From: Hyphomicrobiaceae bacterium
Lineage (GTDB): Bacteria; Pseudomonadota; Alphaproteobacteria; Rhizobiales; Hyphomicrobiaceae
DNA: 64,000 nt
Direction of reading: 5' to 3'
Assembly (NCBI GenBank): GCA_030655135.1
Contig: JAURWC010000023.1
Location: 186,001-250,000 of the forward strand
The notes beneath the pieces were generated by a model, which had not been told where the DNA came from, ran no database searches, and saw only the letters and a program-made list of their open reading frames with translations. The position numbers were made by a program, and so were the translations under genes. Within the stretch, counting starts at the first letter, position 1. Each line of letters opens with the position of its first letter. Positions 51,165-60,529 of the stretch are shown in pieces.

Positions 51165-51983
51165 TCACGCAAAAGATCTCATCAGACCACCGACCAAGAG
51201 GTTCCACCCGTCGATCAAGACAAAGAACAACACCTTGAAAGGTAAGGAAATAACTGTCGGAGGCAGCATCATCATACCCATCGACATCGTCAGGGTCGCG
51301 ATGATGAGATCGATCACGAGAAATGGCAGGACGATGAGAAAACCGATCTCGAACCCGCGTCTTAACTCCGAGATCATAAACGCCGGAATGAGCACGCGCA
51401 TTTCGACCTCGTCAGTCGCGACCGGCTCGCCGGAAATCGCAAATCTCTCGCGTGCCATATCTTCGAAAAGTTGCAGATCCTTATCGCGCACGTTGGCGCG
51501 CATGAACGTCCGGAACGGAGCGGCCGCCTTCGTTATGGCCTCTTGTTCGGAGATTTGATTCTCCATCAGTGGCCGGATGCCGTCGCGCCACGCTTTATCA
51601 AACGTCGGCGCCATGACGTAGAACGTCATGAATAGGGCAAGGCTGACCAGCACGAGGTTTGCCGGCGTCGTCTGCAATCCCATGCCGGTCCGCAGAAAGC
51701 TCAAGGCGATCGCAAAGCGCGTGAAGCACGTCACCATCATCAGCAGGCCAGGCGCGATCGACAAAACCGTGACAGCCAGCAGGACCTGAATGATCCGCCC
51801 GGTCGCACTGCCTTGGCCTTCCGGTATCAGGCTTTCCAGATCCGGGAATGCCAACGTCTGCTGGCCCTGAGGCTGCGTCTGTCCGGCCGGTGGTGGCGGC
51901 GACGGCGCCGCTGCGCCCTGCGCCAGCGCCATGCCCGGCAATAAAAGCGCCAGCAGCAGCGCCAGTATCCCAGCAATTTTCAT
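51165..51983 (-). CDS. fliP: Flagellar type III export protein FliP
   Basis: 272 residues. A Pro-rich N-terminal stretch follows a signal peptide (ILALLLALLLPGMALAQ). FliP core with LLAVTVLSIAPGLLMMVTCFTRFAIALSFLR, TTPANLVLVSLALFMTFYVM, EIGFLIVLPFLVIDLIIATLTMSMGMMMLPP and ISLPFKVLFFVLIDGW. Part of the export gate; fliQ, fliR and flhA are not in the window. Start overlaps the fliL stop by 4 nt. Confidence 0.95.
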   Translation of the reverse strand: MKIAGILALLLALLLPGMALAQGAAAPSPPPPAGQTQPQGQQTLAFPDLESLIPEGQGSATGRIIQVLLAVTVLSIAPGLLMMVTCFTRFAIALSFLRTGMGLQTTPANLVLVSLALFMTFYVMAPTFDKAWRDGIRPLMENQISEQEAITKAAAPFRTFMRANVRDKDLQLFEDMARERFAISGEPVATDEVEMRVLIPAFMISELRRGFEIGFLIVLPFLVIDLIIATLTMSMGMMMLPPTVISLPFKVLFFVLIDGWNLLVGGLMRSFA

Positions 51984-52495
51984 TCGAGGATCATTGACTG
52001 AACGATCAGTTCCTTGATCTTGCCTTCGCTGCGAATACGCACGCGCTCATCCAGATCCTCGCGCAGGCTTTGAAACCCGCTTGGCCCTTGCAGTTGGGTG
52101 AGCGTAACCGTCCGCAAGAACGCCACCACGTCTTCGTTGACCACCCGCAGCAGCTCAACCTCTTCTGCCGACTGCGGCTCGGCGGCGTTTTCAGGATTGA
52201 GAAGAACCGACGCCTCTAGCCGGATCCATGCTGGCGGCGTACCGGCCAAGTTGGTCGTTATTGGCTGCAAGTCGCGAACACGCGAGCCATCGGTGTACTT
52301 TTCGTCTTTGCCGGCCTTGCCGTGCGCGTCTTTCGCAGCGTGCTTTGCAGGCTCCTGTTTGCCGAACTGCGACCAGCCAAGATAGACGCCGCCCCCCGCC
52401 GCGATTACGCTGGCCAGCAAGACGCCAAGAACTGCACCAGTCGACGACGAGGCCTTCTCGCTCTTGCCGTCACCTGCTTTTTCGTCATCAGCCAT
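51980..52495 (-). CDS. fliL: Flagellar basal body-associated protein FliL
   Basis: 171 residues with one membrane helix (AVLGVLLASVIAAGGGVYLGW) and a periplasmic FliL domain (WIRLEASVLLNPENA, LLRVVNEDVVAFLRTVTLTQLQGPSGFQSLREDL). It sits near the stator and influences torque. Downstream of flgH by 15 nt. Confidence 0.9.
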   Translation of the reverse strand: MADDEKAGDGKSEKASSSTGAVLGVLLASVIAAGGGVYLGWSQFGKQEPAKHAAKDAHGKAGKDEKYTDGSRVRDLQPITTNLAGTPPAWIRLEASVLLNPENAAEPQSAEEVELLRVVNEDVVAFLRTVTLTQLQGPSGFQSLREDLDERVRIRSEGKIKELIVQSMILE

Positions 52496-52510
52496 CGAGC
52501 CCGCCGTCGA

Positions 52511-53227
52511 TCAGAAGGGATAGATCTTGTCGACCAGCTGCTGACCCCAGCCTGGCTGCTGAACTTCATTGAGACGCCCGCGGCCACCGTATGCGATTCT
52601 TGCCTCGGCGATCTTCTCGTACGAGACGCTGCTGTCGGCAGATATGTCACGCGGCCGCACGATGCCGGAAACCTGCAGCACGCGGATCTCGTAATTGACC
52701 CGCACTTCCTGCGAACCGCTGATAACCAGGTTCCCGTTCGGCATGATTTCAGTGACGACTGCCGCAACGAGCAGCTCAATGCTCTCGCGGCGATTGATCT
52801 CGCCTTTGCCTTTGGTTTCAGACTTGTTGTTGACGGAAGCGTTGAAGTCCACGCCCCTTGTCTGTTTCAACGGAACGCCAACCGAGTAATCCGCCACAAT
52901 GCCGGCATCGATCTTGCCATCGCGCGAACGGTTCGTTTCGTTATCGAGTTCCGCTTTGTCCTTGATGGAAATCTTGACGGTCATCACGTCGCCGACGTTC
53001 AGAGCGCGGCGATCCTTGAACAAATCGGCGCTTGCATCCTGCCACAGGGATTTATCGCCACGATAGACGACCTTTGGCGGCGGCGTGCTGACGATAGGCA
53101 CCATGCGCGGATTGAGACCAGCCCCAACGGGCGTCATGTTCGGTTCTTGCGCAACGTCTCGGAGGGTATCAGCGCACCCTCCCATCAACGGCAAAGAACA
53201 CAGAGCGACCAGCCCAAGAATCCTCAT
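52511..53227 (-). CDS. flgH: Flagellar L-ring lipoprotein FlgH
   Basis: 238 residues. Lipobox LMGGC at the end of the signal peptide; mature protein shows LWQDASADLFKDRRALNVGDVMTVKISIKDKAELDNETNRS and the Y-rich end VNYEIRVLQVSGIVRPRDIS. It makes the L ring in the outer membrane. Start overlaps the stop of the motE-like gene (ATGA). Confidence 0.95.
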   Translation of the reverse strand: MRILGLVALCSLPLMGGCADTLRDVAQEPNMTPVGAGLNPRMVPIVSTPPPKVVYRGDKSLWQDASADLFKDRRALNVGDVMTVKISIKDKAELDNETNRSRDGKIDAGIVADYSVGVPLKQTRGVDFNASVNNKSETKGKGEINRRESIELLVAAVVTEIMPNGNLVISGSQEVRVNYEIRVLQVSGIVRPRDISADSSVSYEKIAEARIAYGGRGRLNEVQQPGWGQQLVDKIYPF

Positions 53228-54819
53228 GAGCGGCCTCCTTCGCCTTGTCCTGCAGCAGGCCCGCCCGCCGGAGCAACATTCTTTCCTTGAGTGGTCAGCG
53301 GCTTCTGCAATTCCTTCTTGCGCTTCAACTTTGCCGCGCCTGTAATGATCATGGTCAGCTTGGCCGCCTTCGCCGGCTCCATCTCGTTGAGAATAGCCGA
53401 TGCGTTGCGCGTGCTCAGCTTCGCCAGCACCGCAGCAGCAGACTCTTCGTGCATCAGCGCCAACTGAAGGGCGGCGGCGTCCACTTTCATGCCTGCGTAA
53501 ATTTTTACGACGTTCTCTTCGGCATTGCGGATGAACTCATCGCGGCGCGCCAGCCACTTCTGGTATTCCGCCGTCCGTTCATCCAGCAGCGCAATGCGCT
53601 TGTTCAGCTCCACCTCGATGTCGGCCAGCGTTTTTTTCTGCCAGGCGTACCGCGCATCCTTCGCAGCATCGGCAATGTTGAAACAGTACTGCTGCGCGAC
53701 ATTTGCACCGTCCATCAGCCGCTCGGGCGGCCGTGGCTTCGATTGCGTCTGGACTGAAGTTCCCGCCTCTGAGGCACTACTTGGCACAGCAGCGGCGGCC
53801 GGCTCGGGCAACTCCTTCGCCCGTTGTGCGGGCTCCGCTCCAACCGGCTTGGCAACCGGCGTTACAAGCGCTTCGGGCAGAGCGTCGGGAATCGGCGGAG
53901 CCTCCTCTACCTGCGGCATCGCCGGCACGGGCTCCACGGACGGGACGCCCACAGCCTGCGCTGTTTGCGTCGGCTCCGTCGCCGAGCCTGGTGTTGCAGC
54001 AGCGGCAACAGGCTTCGCCGCAACCGCAGGCTTGCCAGGCTTCGCAACGGCCGCGATGGGCGCTTTGACAGGCTGTGCCGGAGCAGCCGGGGCGTTGATC
54101 ACCTCCGCTTCGGCAGGCGCTGCGGCCGGAGTGGTGGCCGTATCAACACGCTGCGCAGCCGCCGTCACGCCGTCACTTGCTGGAACCACCGTTTGCAGCG
54201 GCTGCTCAGCAGGTGCAGGTGCTGCAGCTTCATCCGCTGCAACCGGGCTGGCTAACTGCGGCTTAACCGCAGGCGCCTCTTCTGCGGCAGCGGGCGCAAC
54301 CTCCGCAGCGTCCACTTCGTCGGCACTAGCCTGGCCAACCGGCCGGTCGCCCGGCAGCTGAATGCTGTTCTTGATCTTCGGCGCAGGAGCAACTGCGCTG
54401 GCTGCGGGCTCGGCCTCTGCCGGCCCCTTGAACTGCGCCTTTCCGTCATTCTTCACATTGACGGGCGGCAGCGGCTTCTTCAGCACAAGGCCAGTCGGAG
54501 AGACGGCGCCGGTTTCAATACGCGCGCCCTGCTCCACCCACTCGTCAACTGTCGGCTCGCGCGGCTCGTCCGGCTGGTCGATCTTGGTGTCCCACGCCGA
54601 CGCGGTGTCGTTCTGCGGCGCAGCCTGACCGCCATTCTCGGAGAGCAGCCAGGGCAGAATGTCCGCAAAATTCGCAGGCGCACTCGCCTTGGGCTGCGGC
54701 TTCTGCCACGGCATCATCACTTTGCCGGCCGTCTCCTGAGCGAGACCCGCGCCAGCACTGGCCAAAAGCAACGCCAACGCGGCCAGGGCGGGAGAAAGAA
54801 ATTGCTGGCCTGTCCTCAT
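53224..54819 (-). CDS. motE: MotE-like flagellar protein with long Pro/Ala-rich insertion
   Basis: 531 residues, far longer than the roughly 180 of rhizobial MotE. A signal peptide is followed by about 320 residues that are rich in Pro, Ala, Val and Glu and probably disordered. The C-terminal part (about 360-531) matches MotE/MgtE-N-like proteins: NVAQQYCFNIADAAKDARYAWQ, ALLDERTAEYQKWLARRDEF and NASAILNEMEPAKAAKLTMIITG. MotE is a periplasmic partner that helps MotC fold; the Cys in QQYCFN may form its dimer. Position between flgI and flgH is usual for MotE. Real start at 54819. Confidence 0.78.
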   Translation of the reverse strand: MRTGQQFLSPALAALALLLASAGAGLAQETAGKVMMPWQKPQPKASAPANFADILPWLLSENGGQAAPQNDTASAWDTKIDQPDEPREPTVDEWVEQGARIETGAVSPTGLVLKKPLPPVNVKNDGKAQFKGPAEAEPAASAVAPAPKIKNSIQLPGDRPVGQASADEVDAAEVAPAAAEEAPAVKPQLASPVAADEAAAPAPAEQPLQTVVPASDGVTAAAQRVDTATTPAAAPAEAEVINAPAAPAQPVKAPIAAVAKPGKPAVAAKPVAAAATPGSATEPTQTAQAVGVPSVEPVPAMPQVEEAPPIPDALPEALVTPVAKPVGAEPAQRAKELPEPAAAAVPSSASEAGTSVQTQSKPRPPERLMDGANVAQQYCFNIADAAKDARYAWQKKTLADIEVELNKRIALLDERTAEYQKWLARRDEFIRNAEENVVKIYAGMKVDAAALQLALMHEESAAAVLAKLSTRNASAILNEMEPAKAAKLTMIITGAAKLKRKKELQKPLTTQGKNVAPAGGPAAGQGEGGRS

Positions 54820-55916
54820 TGCACGACGAGCTCCGCCTGCAATGCGCCGGCCGACTTGATGGCCTGCAGGATCGCTATGATCCCGTTCGGCTTGAGGCCC
54901 ATCTGGTTGAGACCGTTCACCAGCACTTGAAGGTTGGTACCCTTGACGATGGCGATGTTGGCGTCCTGCTGCTGCGCGCCCACGGCCGTCTCCGGCACAA
55001 CAACCGTTTCCCCCTCGGAAAAAGCCTCCGGCTGCGAAACTTGCGCAGACTCCGTCACGCGCACTGTCAGGTTCCCGTGCGTCACCGCAACTGTAGAAAC
55101 CTGAACATCACGGCCGATGACGATCGTTCCTGTGCGCTCGTCGATCACGACGCGCGCCGGCGCATCTGCCTGCACGACGAGGTCACCGATCTCCGCCATG
55201 AAGCGAGCCGGACCAATGCCTGCTGGCCGCTTCAGCTCAACACTGTTGAGATCCTTCTCGCGCGCAACGCGCTGACCAAACCGTTCAGCGGAATACTTGT
55301 TGATGGCATCGACCATGGCGATCGCCGTGCCAAAGTCCGGATTGCGCAGAACCAGCTCCATCCGGTCCGATTCCGCCAGCGGCCCGGGAACTTCGCGCTC
55401 GACGAGCGCACCGTTGGCAACCCGGCCGGCCGTCGGCACGCCCTGCGTCAGGGTTTCCGCCCGGCCTTGAACGGCAAAACCTGTGACGGCGATTGGACCT
55501 TGCGCCACGGCATAGATCTCGTTGTCGGCCGCGCTGAGCGGCGTCATGATCAACGTCCCGCCCTGCAACGAGGTGGCATCGCCGAGCGACGAAACCGTCA
55601 CGTCGATGCGGCTGCCCTTCCCCGAAAATGCCGGCAACTCTGCAGTGACGATGACGCCCGCGACATTCTTCGATCGCGGACGCGCAGAGTTCAAATTGAC
55701 ACCCATGCGATCGAGCATCGACTGGATAGACTGTTCGGTGAACGGGGAGTTCCGCAGGCTGTCGCCTGTCCCGTTGAGACCGATGACAAGGCCGTAGCCG
55801 ACGAGCTGGTTGGCGCGCACGCCTTTGACCGAAATAATGTCCTTGATGCGCGTGCCGGCGTGGGCCGGCAGCACAGTCAGCAGAAGGCCGACAAGCACGA
55901 GAAAGCCGCGCCTCAT
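54816..55916 (-). CDS. flgI: Flagellar P-ring protein FlgI
   Basis: 366 residues from the ATG at 55916, overlapping the flgA stop. Signal peptide FLVLVGLLLTVLPAHA. Motifs IISVKGVRANQLVGYGLVIGLNGTGDSLRNSPFTEQS, KNVAGVIVTAELPAFSGKGSRIDVTVSSLGDATSLQGGTLIMTPL and IGDLVVQADAPARVVIDERTGTIVIG are FlgI-specific. Forms the P ring in peptidoglycan. Confidence 0.96.
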   Translation of the reverse strand: MRRGFLVLVGLLLTVLPAHAGTRIKDIISVKGVRANQLVGYGLVIGLNGTGDSLRNSPFTEQSIQSMLDRMGVNLNSARPRSKNVAGVIVTAELPAFSGKGSRIDVTVSSLGDATSLQGGTLIMTPLSAADNEIYAVAQGPIAVTGFAVQGRAETLTQGVPTAGRVANGALVEREVPGPLAESDRMELVLRNPDFGTAIAMVDAINKYSAERFGQRVAREKDLNSVELKRPAGIGPARFMAEIGDLVVQADAPARVVIDERTGTIVIGRDVQVSTVAVTHGNLTVRVTESAQVSQPEAFSEGETVVVPETAVGAQQQDANIAIVKGTNLQVLVNGLNQMGLKPNGIIAILQAIKSAGALQAELVVQ

Positions 55917-56392
55917 CTTGCCCCCATGCGGATCGTGCCGTCGGCGCTGACGATACCGCGCACTACGATACCGCTGTCGGGATTGCGCAACGACACGATA
56001 TCGCCGACGGCACCCGACGTCGTGGCGACAGCCATACCCGAGATCACCAGGCCGGCTTCGCGATATTCGATGCGATAGGTCTTGCCCTGCGTCACAGCAT
56101 CGGGAACGCGAAGAGCATTGACGGGCACGGGTTGCCCTGGAACCAGCGTGCGCCTCGCAACCTTGCCGACGAGTTCCCCTCGCGCCTTGTGCACCGGCAT
56201 CCTCGACGACCAAGTTTCACTGAAGGCGCGATCGATCAGCACGTCTTCGCTGATGGTTTCGCCCGGATAGATGACGATCTTGGGCACCGGCAGGTTCTGC
56301 ACTTCCGCGTGAACCGCGACGGCCGAAAGCGCGACGGCGATTGTCGCCATCGCGCCACGCATGACCGGCGCTACCGTCCCCAACTTCGACAT
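55913..56392 (-). CDS. flgA: Flagellar basal-body P-ring formation chaperone FlgA
   Basis: 159 residues from the ATG at 56392 (TTG one codon upstream possible) with a signal peptide. VYPGETISEDVLIDRAFS and LVPGQPVPVNALRVPDAVTQGKTYRIEYREAGLVISGMA match the SAF-like FlgA domain. It helps FlgI polymerise. Overlaps flgI by 4 nt. Confidence 0.9.
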   Translation of the reverse strand: MSKLGTVAPVMRGAMATIAVALSAVAVHAEVQNLPVPKIVIYPGETISEDVLIDRAFSETWSSRMPVHKARGELVGKVARRTLVPGQPVPVNALRVPDAVTQGKTYRIEYREAGLVISGMAVATTSGAVGDIVSLRNPDSGIVVRGIVSADGTIRMGAR

Positions 56393-56407
56393 CAATTTGC
56401 CCCGACG

Positions 56408-57196
56408 CTAGCGAATGCCCTTGGCGACCGTGCCGTACATTTCATCGGATGCCGAGATCACCTTCGAGTTCATCTCATAGGCGCGCTGCGCCGAGATCAA
56501 CTCCGTGATTTCCTTCACCGGATCGACGTTCGACGACTCCAGGTAACCCTGGTGGATCTTGCCGAAACCGATGTCGCCGGCAGCACCCAACTGCGCGGCG
56601 CCCGACGCCAAAGTCTCGCGATAGAGATTGTCGCCCATCGGCTCCAAGCCGACGTCGTTGATGAAGTTGGCCATCGTCAGCTGGCCCAATTCCTGAGGCG
56701 CTGCCTGGCCGTCGATCGTCGCGAACACGCGGCCGTCCTCGTTGATTTGCACGTCGGTGGCATTGTCGGGAACCGAGATTGCCGGTTGCACCAGATATCC
56801 CTCGATCGTCACGATCTGGCCGGTCGCGCTTTTGTTGAACGGACCAGCTCGCGTATAGAACTGCTCGCCGTTCGCGCCCTGAACCTGGAAGTAACCCCGG
56901 CCGTTGATGGCAAGATCGAACCGGTTGCTGGTTTGAATGAGCGGGCCCTGCTGATGCAGGTTGCGCACGGCAGCCGTTCGCACACCGAGCCCCACCTGCG
57001 CGCCTTCCGGGATCGTGTCCTGGCCACCCCGGTTCGGCGTGCCGGCCACGCGTTCTGCCTGATACAGCAGGTCGGTGAATTCCGCGCGCATGCGCTTGTA
57101 ACCGGTCGTGTTGATGTTCGCGATGTTGTTCGCGATCACTTCGACGTTGGTCTGCTGGGCATTCATGCCGGTAGCAGCAATGGAAAGCGATCTCAT
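56408..57196 (-). CDS. flgG: Flagellar distal rod protein FlgG
   Basis: 262 residues with the rod/hook N-terminal motif [33 protein letters not shown] and C-terminal [38 protein letters not shown]. Intact family length; second in the flagellar rod order after fliE. Confidence 0.96.
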   Translation of the reverse strand: MRSLSIAATGMNAQQTNVEVIANNIANINTTGYKRMRAEFTDLLYQAERVAGTPNRGGQDTIPEGAQVGLGVRTAAVRNLHQQGPLIQTSNRFDLAINGRGYFQVQGANGEQFYTRAGPFNKSATGQIVTIEGYLVQPAISVPDNATDVQINEDGRVFATIDGQAAPQELGQLTMANFINDVGLEPMGDNLYRETLASGAAQLGAAGDIGFGKIHQGYLESSNVDPVKEITELISAQRAYEMNSKVISASDEMYGTVAKGIR

Positions 57197-57205
57197 GGGC
57201 TACCC

Positions 57206-57517
57206 TCAGATTGCCATACGTGAAAGTTCCAGGTACGCGGCCACGGCCTTGTCCCTAATTGCGATTGCTGTTTGCAGCGTCTGCTCGGCTTCCATCACCG
57301 CACTGACCACTTCCTGCGTCGACACTTTGCCCTGCATGCCGGCCAGCGACATCGCCTCGCCGGTTTTTAGGGTGGTCGTTGCACTCGAAGCCAGGCTCGA
57401 CAGCACTTCGCTGAAATCCGCCGGCAGTGTGCCGACCGTCGTCATTTCCGCGCCCGTGATCCGGGGCGTTTGCGCCGATCCGACGGACGGCGTCTTGAAC
57501 ATGACTGGATCAATCAT
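57206..57517 (-). CDS. fliE: Flagellar hook-basal body complex protein FliE
   Basis: 103 residues; small helical protein with MSLAGMQGKVSTQEVVSAVMEAEQTLQTAIAIRDKAVAAYLEL matching FliE. It joins rod to MS ring. Starts at the base where flgC stops (TGATG). Confidence 0.92.
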   Translation of the reverse strand: MIDPVMFKTPSVGSAQTPRITGAEMTTVGTLPADFSEVLSSLASSATTTLKTGEAMSLAGMQGKVSTQEVVSAVMEAEQTLQTAIAIRDKAVAAYLELSRMAI

Positions 57518-57939
57518 CAGCCGCTGCTCCTCAACAGATCGATCGTCATGGAGATCATTTCTCGTGCTTGCTTGATACTTTGCAGGTTCGCGTCATAGGC
57601 CCGGCCGGCTTCGCGCATGTCGGCCATTTCCGTGAGCATGTTGACGTTCGGCATCTTGACGTAGCCGTTCGCGTCTGCTGCCGGATGACTGGGGTTATGC
57701 TCAAGCCGGAAGGGTTCTTGGTCGGCCTCGATAGAATCGATTTTGACGAAGTTCACGCCCGTGTCGCGATCGACTTCGCTGTCGAAGGTGATGACCTTGC
57801 GCCCGTACGGATCGGAACCGGGCGTCTGACCCGTGGACTGCGCGTTGGCAAGATTCTCGGACACGATTCGCATGCGCATCGACTGAGCTTCCAGGCCCGA
57901 TGCGGCGATCTTGGAAGAAAGCTTGATTGGATCGATCAT
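57517..57939 (-). CDS. flgC: Flagellar rod protein FlgC
   Basis: 140 residues. AASGLEAQSMRMRIVSENLANAQST is the N-terminal rod motif; VKMPNVNMLTEMADMREAGRAYDANLQSIKQAREMI the C-terminal one. Overlaps flgB by 4 nt and fliE by one base. Confidence 0.96.
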   Translation of the reverse strand: MIDPIKLSSKIAASGLEAQSMRMRIVSENLANAQSTGQTPGSDPYGRKVITFDSEVDRDTGVNFVKIDSIEADQEPFRLEHNPSHPAADANGYVKMPNVNMLTEMADMREAGRAYDANLQSIKQAREMISMTIDLLRSSG

Positions 57940-58313
57940 TTTGTCGCTGCCATCAACATGCGGTGAAACGAACGTACGAGCGTCGTATTGAGCGTGAACG
58001 CGCCCTTGGTTTCGCTGGCCTTGAGCAGTTCCTGCTCGACGCTGACCGAGTTGCCCGAATGCACGGTGTCCCAGGTCTGCCCGTCGTTCACGGAGACGTC
58101 ACCCGAGCCGGAGTCGGTTGGTGACATATGATTCGGCCGCGACACCGCCATCTGCAGCCGCGTCTGATCGAGCGTGGCATCGAATGGCTCAAGATCCAGG
58201 GCTTTGAAGCCCGGCGTGTTGAAGTTCGCGATATTGCCGGCAATGGTCGTCTGGCGCGCGCCCAGATACTGGTTGTGGCGCGTGGCCAGAGAGAAGAGAT
58301 GAACAGGCCCCAT
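57936..58313 (-). CDS. flgB: Flagellar rod protein FlgB
   Basis: 125 residues: FSLATRHNQYLGARQTTIAGNIANFNTPGFKALDLEPF and the C-terminal SVEQELLKASETKGAFTLNTTLVRSFHRMLMAATK. First of a tight flgB-flgC-fliE-flgG set. Confidence 0.95.
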   Translation of the reverse strand: MGPVHLFSLATRHNQYLGARQTTIAGNIANFNTPGFKALDLEPFDATLDQTRLQMAVSRPNHMSPTDSGSGDVSVNDGQTWDTVHSGNSVSVEQELLKASETKGAFTLNTTLVRSFHRMLMAATK

Positions 58314-58433
58314 CAGACAGTCCTCGGCTAGGTCGAAGCCTCAACCTGGAGGAACAATCTTGTACGAGGCTGGCGGAAACCTTCAGAGGACCGGATAGAA
58401 GACGGGTGTGACGTTGCAGCCAGCGCCGGCCAG

Positions 58434-58931
58434 CTAGATCACGGCCGCCGCTTCGACCGCAGCTTCGGCATGAGCCTGCATCAATTCGGCCAACCTGGCG
58501 CGATAGCGAATATCCGGCAGCCTTGCAGCAGCAATGGCGTCTCTGAGACGCTGGGTGTTGCTCTCCGGATCGGAACTGGCAGACAAGAACGATAGATACG
58601 TCAGCTCCACAGCCGCGCCTTCCGCGTCCAGAAGCAGGCGGAAGTACGCCTTCACGCCTTGATGGTCGAACTCCATGTCGAGGATCACGCGCGTAGGTTC
58701 GCCCCAGCTGATGTCCGCTTCCCCACTCATGCCGAACTTCAGCGTCCCGGGTTGATAATAGAGCTCGGTCGACGAATTCACGATGTTGGCAATGTTGCCG
58801 AACAGCTCGAGGCGCACGAAGGCGACATAGTCCTGCGGATCCACCAGACGGAGTTCGGCGGCAACATGAACGAGCCCCTCGGCCAGCGCGCCTTCGCGTT
58901 CCAGCGTGAACGTGTCACCGGACTTCATCAT
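58434..58931 (-). CDS. Unknown protein between flhB and flgB
   Basis: 165 residues from the ATG at 58931 (AAGGAAATT upstream). Soluble, no signal peptide; mixed alpha/beta, with HVAAELRLVDPQDYVAFVRLELFGNIANIVNSSTELYYQPG, RVILDMEFDHQGVKAYFRLLLDAEGA and RLRDAIAAARLPDIRYRARLAELMQ. No recognised family. It lies within the flagellar block 1 nt after flhB, which makes a flagellar role likely. Confidence 0.65.
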   Translation of the reverse strand: MMKSGDTFTLEREGALAEGLVHVAAELRLVDPQDYVAFVRLELFGNIANIVNSSTELYYQPGTLKFGMSGEADISWGEPTRVILDMEFDHQGVKAYFRLLLDAEGAAVELTYLSFLSASSDPESNTQRLRDAIAAARLPDIRYRARLAELMQAHAEAAVEAAAVI

Positions 58932-58932
58932 G

Positions 58933-60021
58933 TCAATTTCCTTGCGGGGCTGGCCGGGCAATACGCCCGCGCGCGGTCAGGTAAATAATCAACTCGGCAA
59001 CGGCCTTGAAGAATTCCTGTGGGATCATGCGATCCACCTCGACCGCCTTGTATAGCGATCTCGCCAAGGCCTTGTCTTCAACCACGGGTATGCCGTTCTG
59101 CTCCGCAATTTCGCGGATTTTCAGGGCGATCACATCCTGCCCCTTGGCTACCACCATCGGCGCGCTCGATTCCGATTTGACATAGCGCAGCGCCACGGCG
59201 AAGTGCGTCGGGTTCGCGATCACCAGAGTCGCCTTCGGCACCTGCTCCATCATCCGGCGGCGCGCCCGGTCCCGCTGCATCGATTTGATGCGGCCCTTGA
59301 CGATGGGATCGCCTTCCATCTGCTTGTGTTCGTCTTTCACTTCCTGCTTCGTCATACGCAGGTCGCGGTGCCAGCTGTAACGTGTCCAGGCAATATCCGC
59401 GCCCACGAGCACGACCAGCCCGGCGGCTAGCGCGGACATCATGTGCAGGACGGTCGACAACACGATCTGCGGCAGCACGACCGGTTCGGAGTAAAGCGAG
59501 TTGACGACATCCGTCTGGGTATTGCCGATCAGGAACCACGCCAGCACCGATACGGCGATGAGCTTGAAGAGCGATTTTCCGAACTCGACAAAGCCCTTCA
59601 TCCCGAAGATGCGGGTCCACCCCTTGGCGATCGAGATATTGGAACCCTTGGGAGCGATACGGTTGAGCGCGATCTGGGGCGGGTTCTGCAAGAGAGACGA
59701 CAGCAGGCCGATTACGCCGAGTGTGAGGACAAGCGGCAACATACAGAGCATCGTTTCAGTGATTACGGCGCTCAGCAGCGAAACTGCGTCCCCGTTCGAT
59801 TCCAAGCGGAAATCGCCAGGGTCGTCGATAAATCGCTCCAACAGCGCCTGCAAGCGCTTGGCGAAATCCGGCAGGAACATCCACGAGGCAAACAGCATCG
59901 CGAGCAGCGACCCAAGCATCGCCGCTTCTCGCGATACCGGAACGTTGCCCTTTTCAACGGCATCGCTGATCCGCTTGCCGCTGGCCTCTTCTGTTTTACT
60001 GTCTTTGTCGGCGTCGGCCAT
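58933..60021 (-). CDS. flhB: Flagellar type III export protein FlhB
   Basis: 362 residues. Membrane helices in FLPDFAKRLQALLERF..., LCMLPLVLTLGVIGLLSSLL and FKLIAVSVLAWFLIGN, then the cytoplasmic domain with the self-cleaving IANPTHFAVALRY motif (NPTH) and KALARSLYKAVEVDRMIPQEFF. It switches export from rod/hook to filament substrates. Followed by the unknown gene at 58434. Confidence 0.95.
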   Translation of the reverse strand: MADADKDSKTEEASGKRISDAVEKGNVPVSREAAMLGSLLAMLFASWMFLPDFAKRLQALLERFIDDPGDFRLESNGDAVSLLSAVITETMLCMLPLVLTLGVIGLLSSLLQNPPQIALNRIAPKGSNISIAKGWTRIFGMKGFVEFGKSLFKLIAVSVLAWFLIGNTQTDVVNSLYSEPVVLPQIVLSTVLHMMSALAAGLVVLVGADIAWTRYSWHRDLRMTKQEVKDEHKQMEGDPIVKGRIKSMQRDRARRRMMEQVPKATLVIANPTHFAVALRYVKSESSAPMVVAKGQDVIALKIREIAEQNGIPVVEDKALARSLYKAVEVDRMIPQEFFKAVAELIIYLTARGRIARPAPQGN

Positions 60022-60097
60022 GGTTGCTCGATTTGCCGTTCAGACCAGGATGATGAGACAGTGAGGCGAGCGGTGCTGGCCTGTGAATACAGATGCT

Positions 60098-60481
60098 TTA
60101 GCTGCCGTTGGGCTTGTCTGCTGCGCCGTGCCCGACGACTTCAGTCAAGGAAATGCCGAAGCGCGAGCTGGCTTCTTCCAAGACGACCACCTCGCCGCGT
60201 GCCACCACCCGGCCATTGACCGTTACGTCCACGGGCTCGCCTACACGGCGGTCCAGCGGGATAACCGCTCCGCGACCCAGCTTCATCAGCGCCGAAACCG
60301 GCATCGTCGCCGAACCGAGCACGATCTTTACCGAAACCGGAATGCGCATGATGGTGTCGAAGCTGCGGGCGGAAACCGCATCTTTCACGCCATTCGCCGC
60401 ACTGAGCGTCTGCGCCAGATCATCCAACGATTGCAGCTGTGCTGACGGGTCGTCCGGTGACGCGGGGTTTGCATTCGACAT
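60098..60481 (-). CDS. fliN: Flagellar motor switch protein FliN
   Basis: 127 residues from the ATG at 60481. C-terminal SpoA domain: MRIPVSVKIVLGSATMPVSALMKLGRGAVIPLDRRVGEPVDVTVNGRVVARGEVVVLEE typical of FliN, preceded by a disordered N-terminal part. C-ring subunit that works with FliM and FliG. Confidence 0.92.
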   Translation of the reverse strand: MSNANPASPDDPSAQLQSLDDLAQTLSAANGVKDAVSARSFDTIMRIPVSVKIVLGSATMPVSALMKLGRGAVIPLDRRVGEPVDVTVNGRVVARGEVVVLEEASSRFGISLTEVVGHGAADKPNGS

Positions 60482-60529
60482 TTCGGCCCTCAATTCGAAT
60501 CGCTAGCATTTGTATCTAATCTTCGAGAC

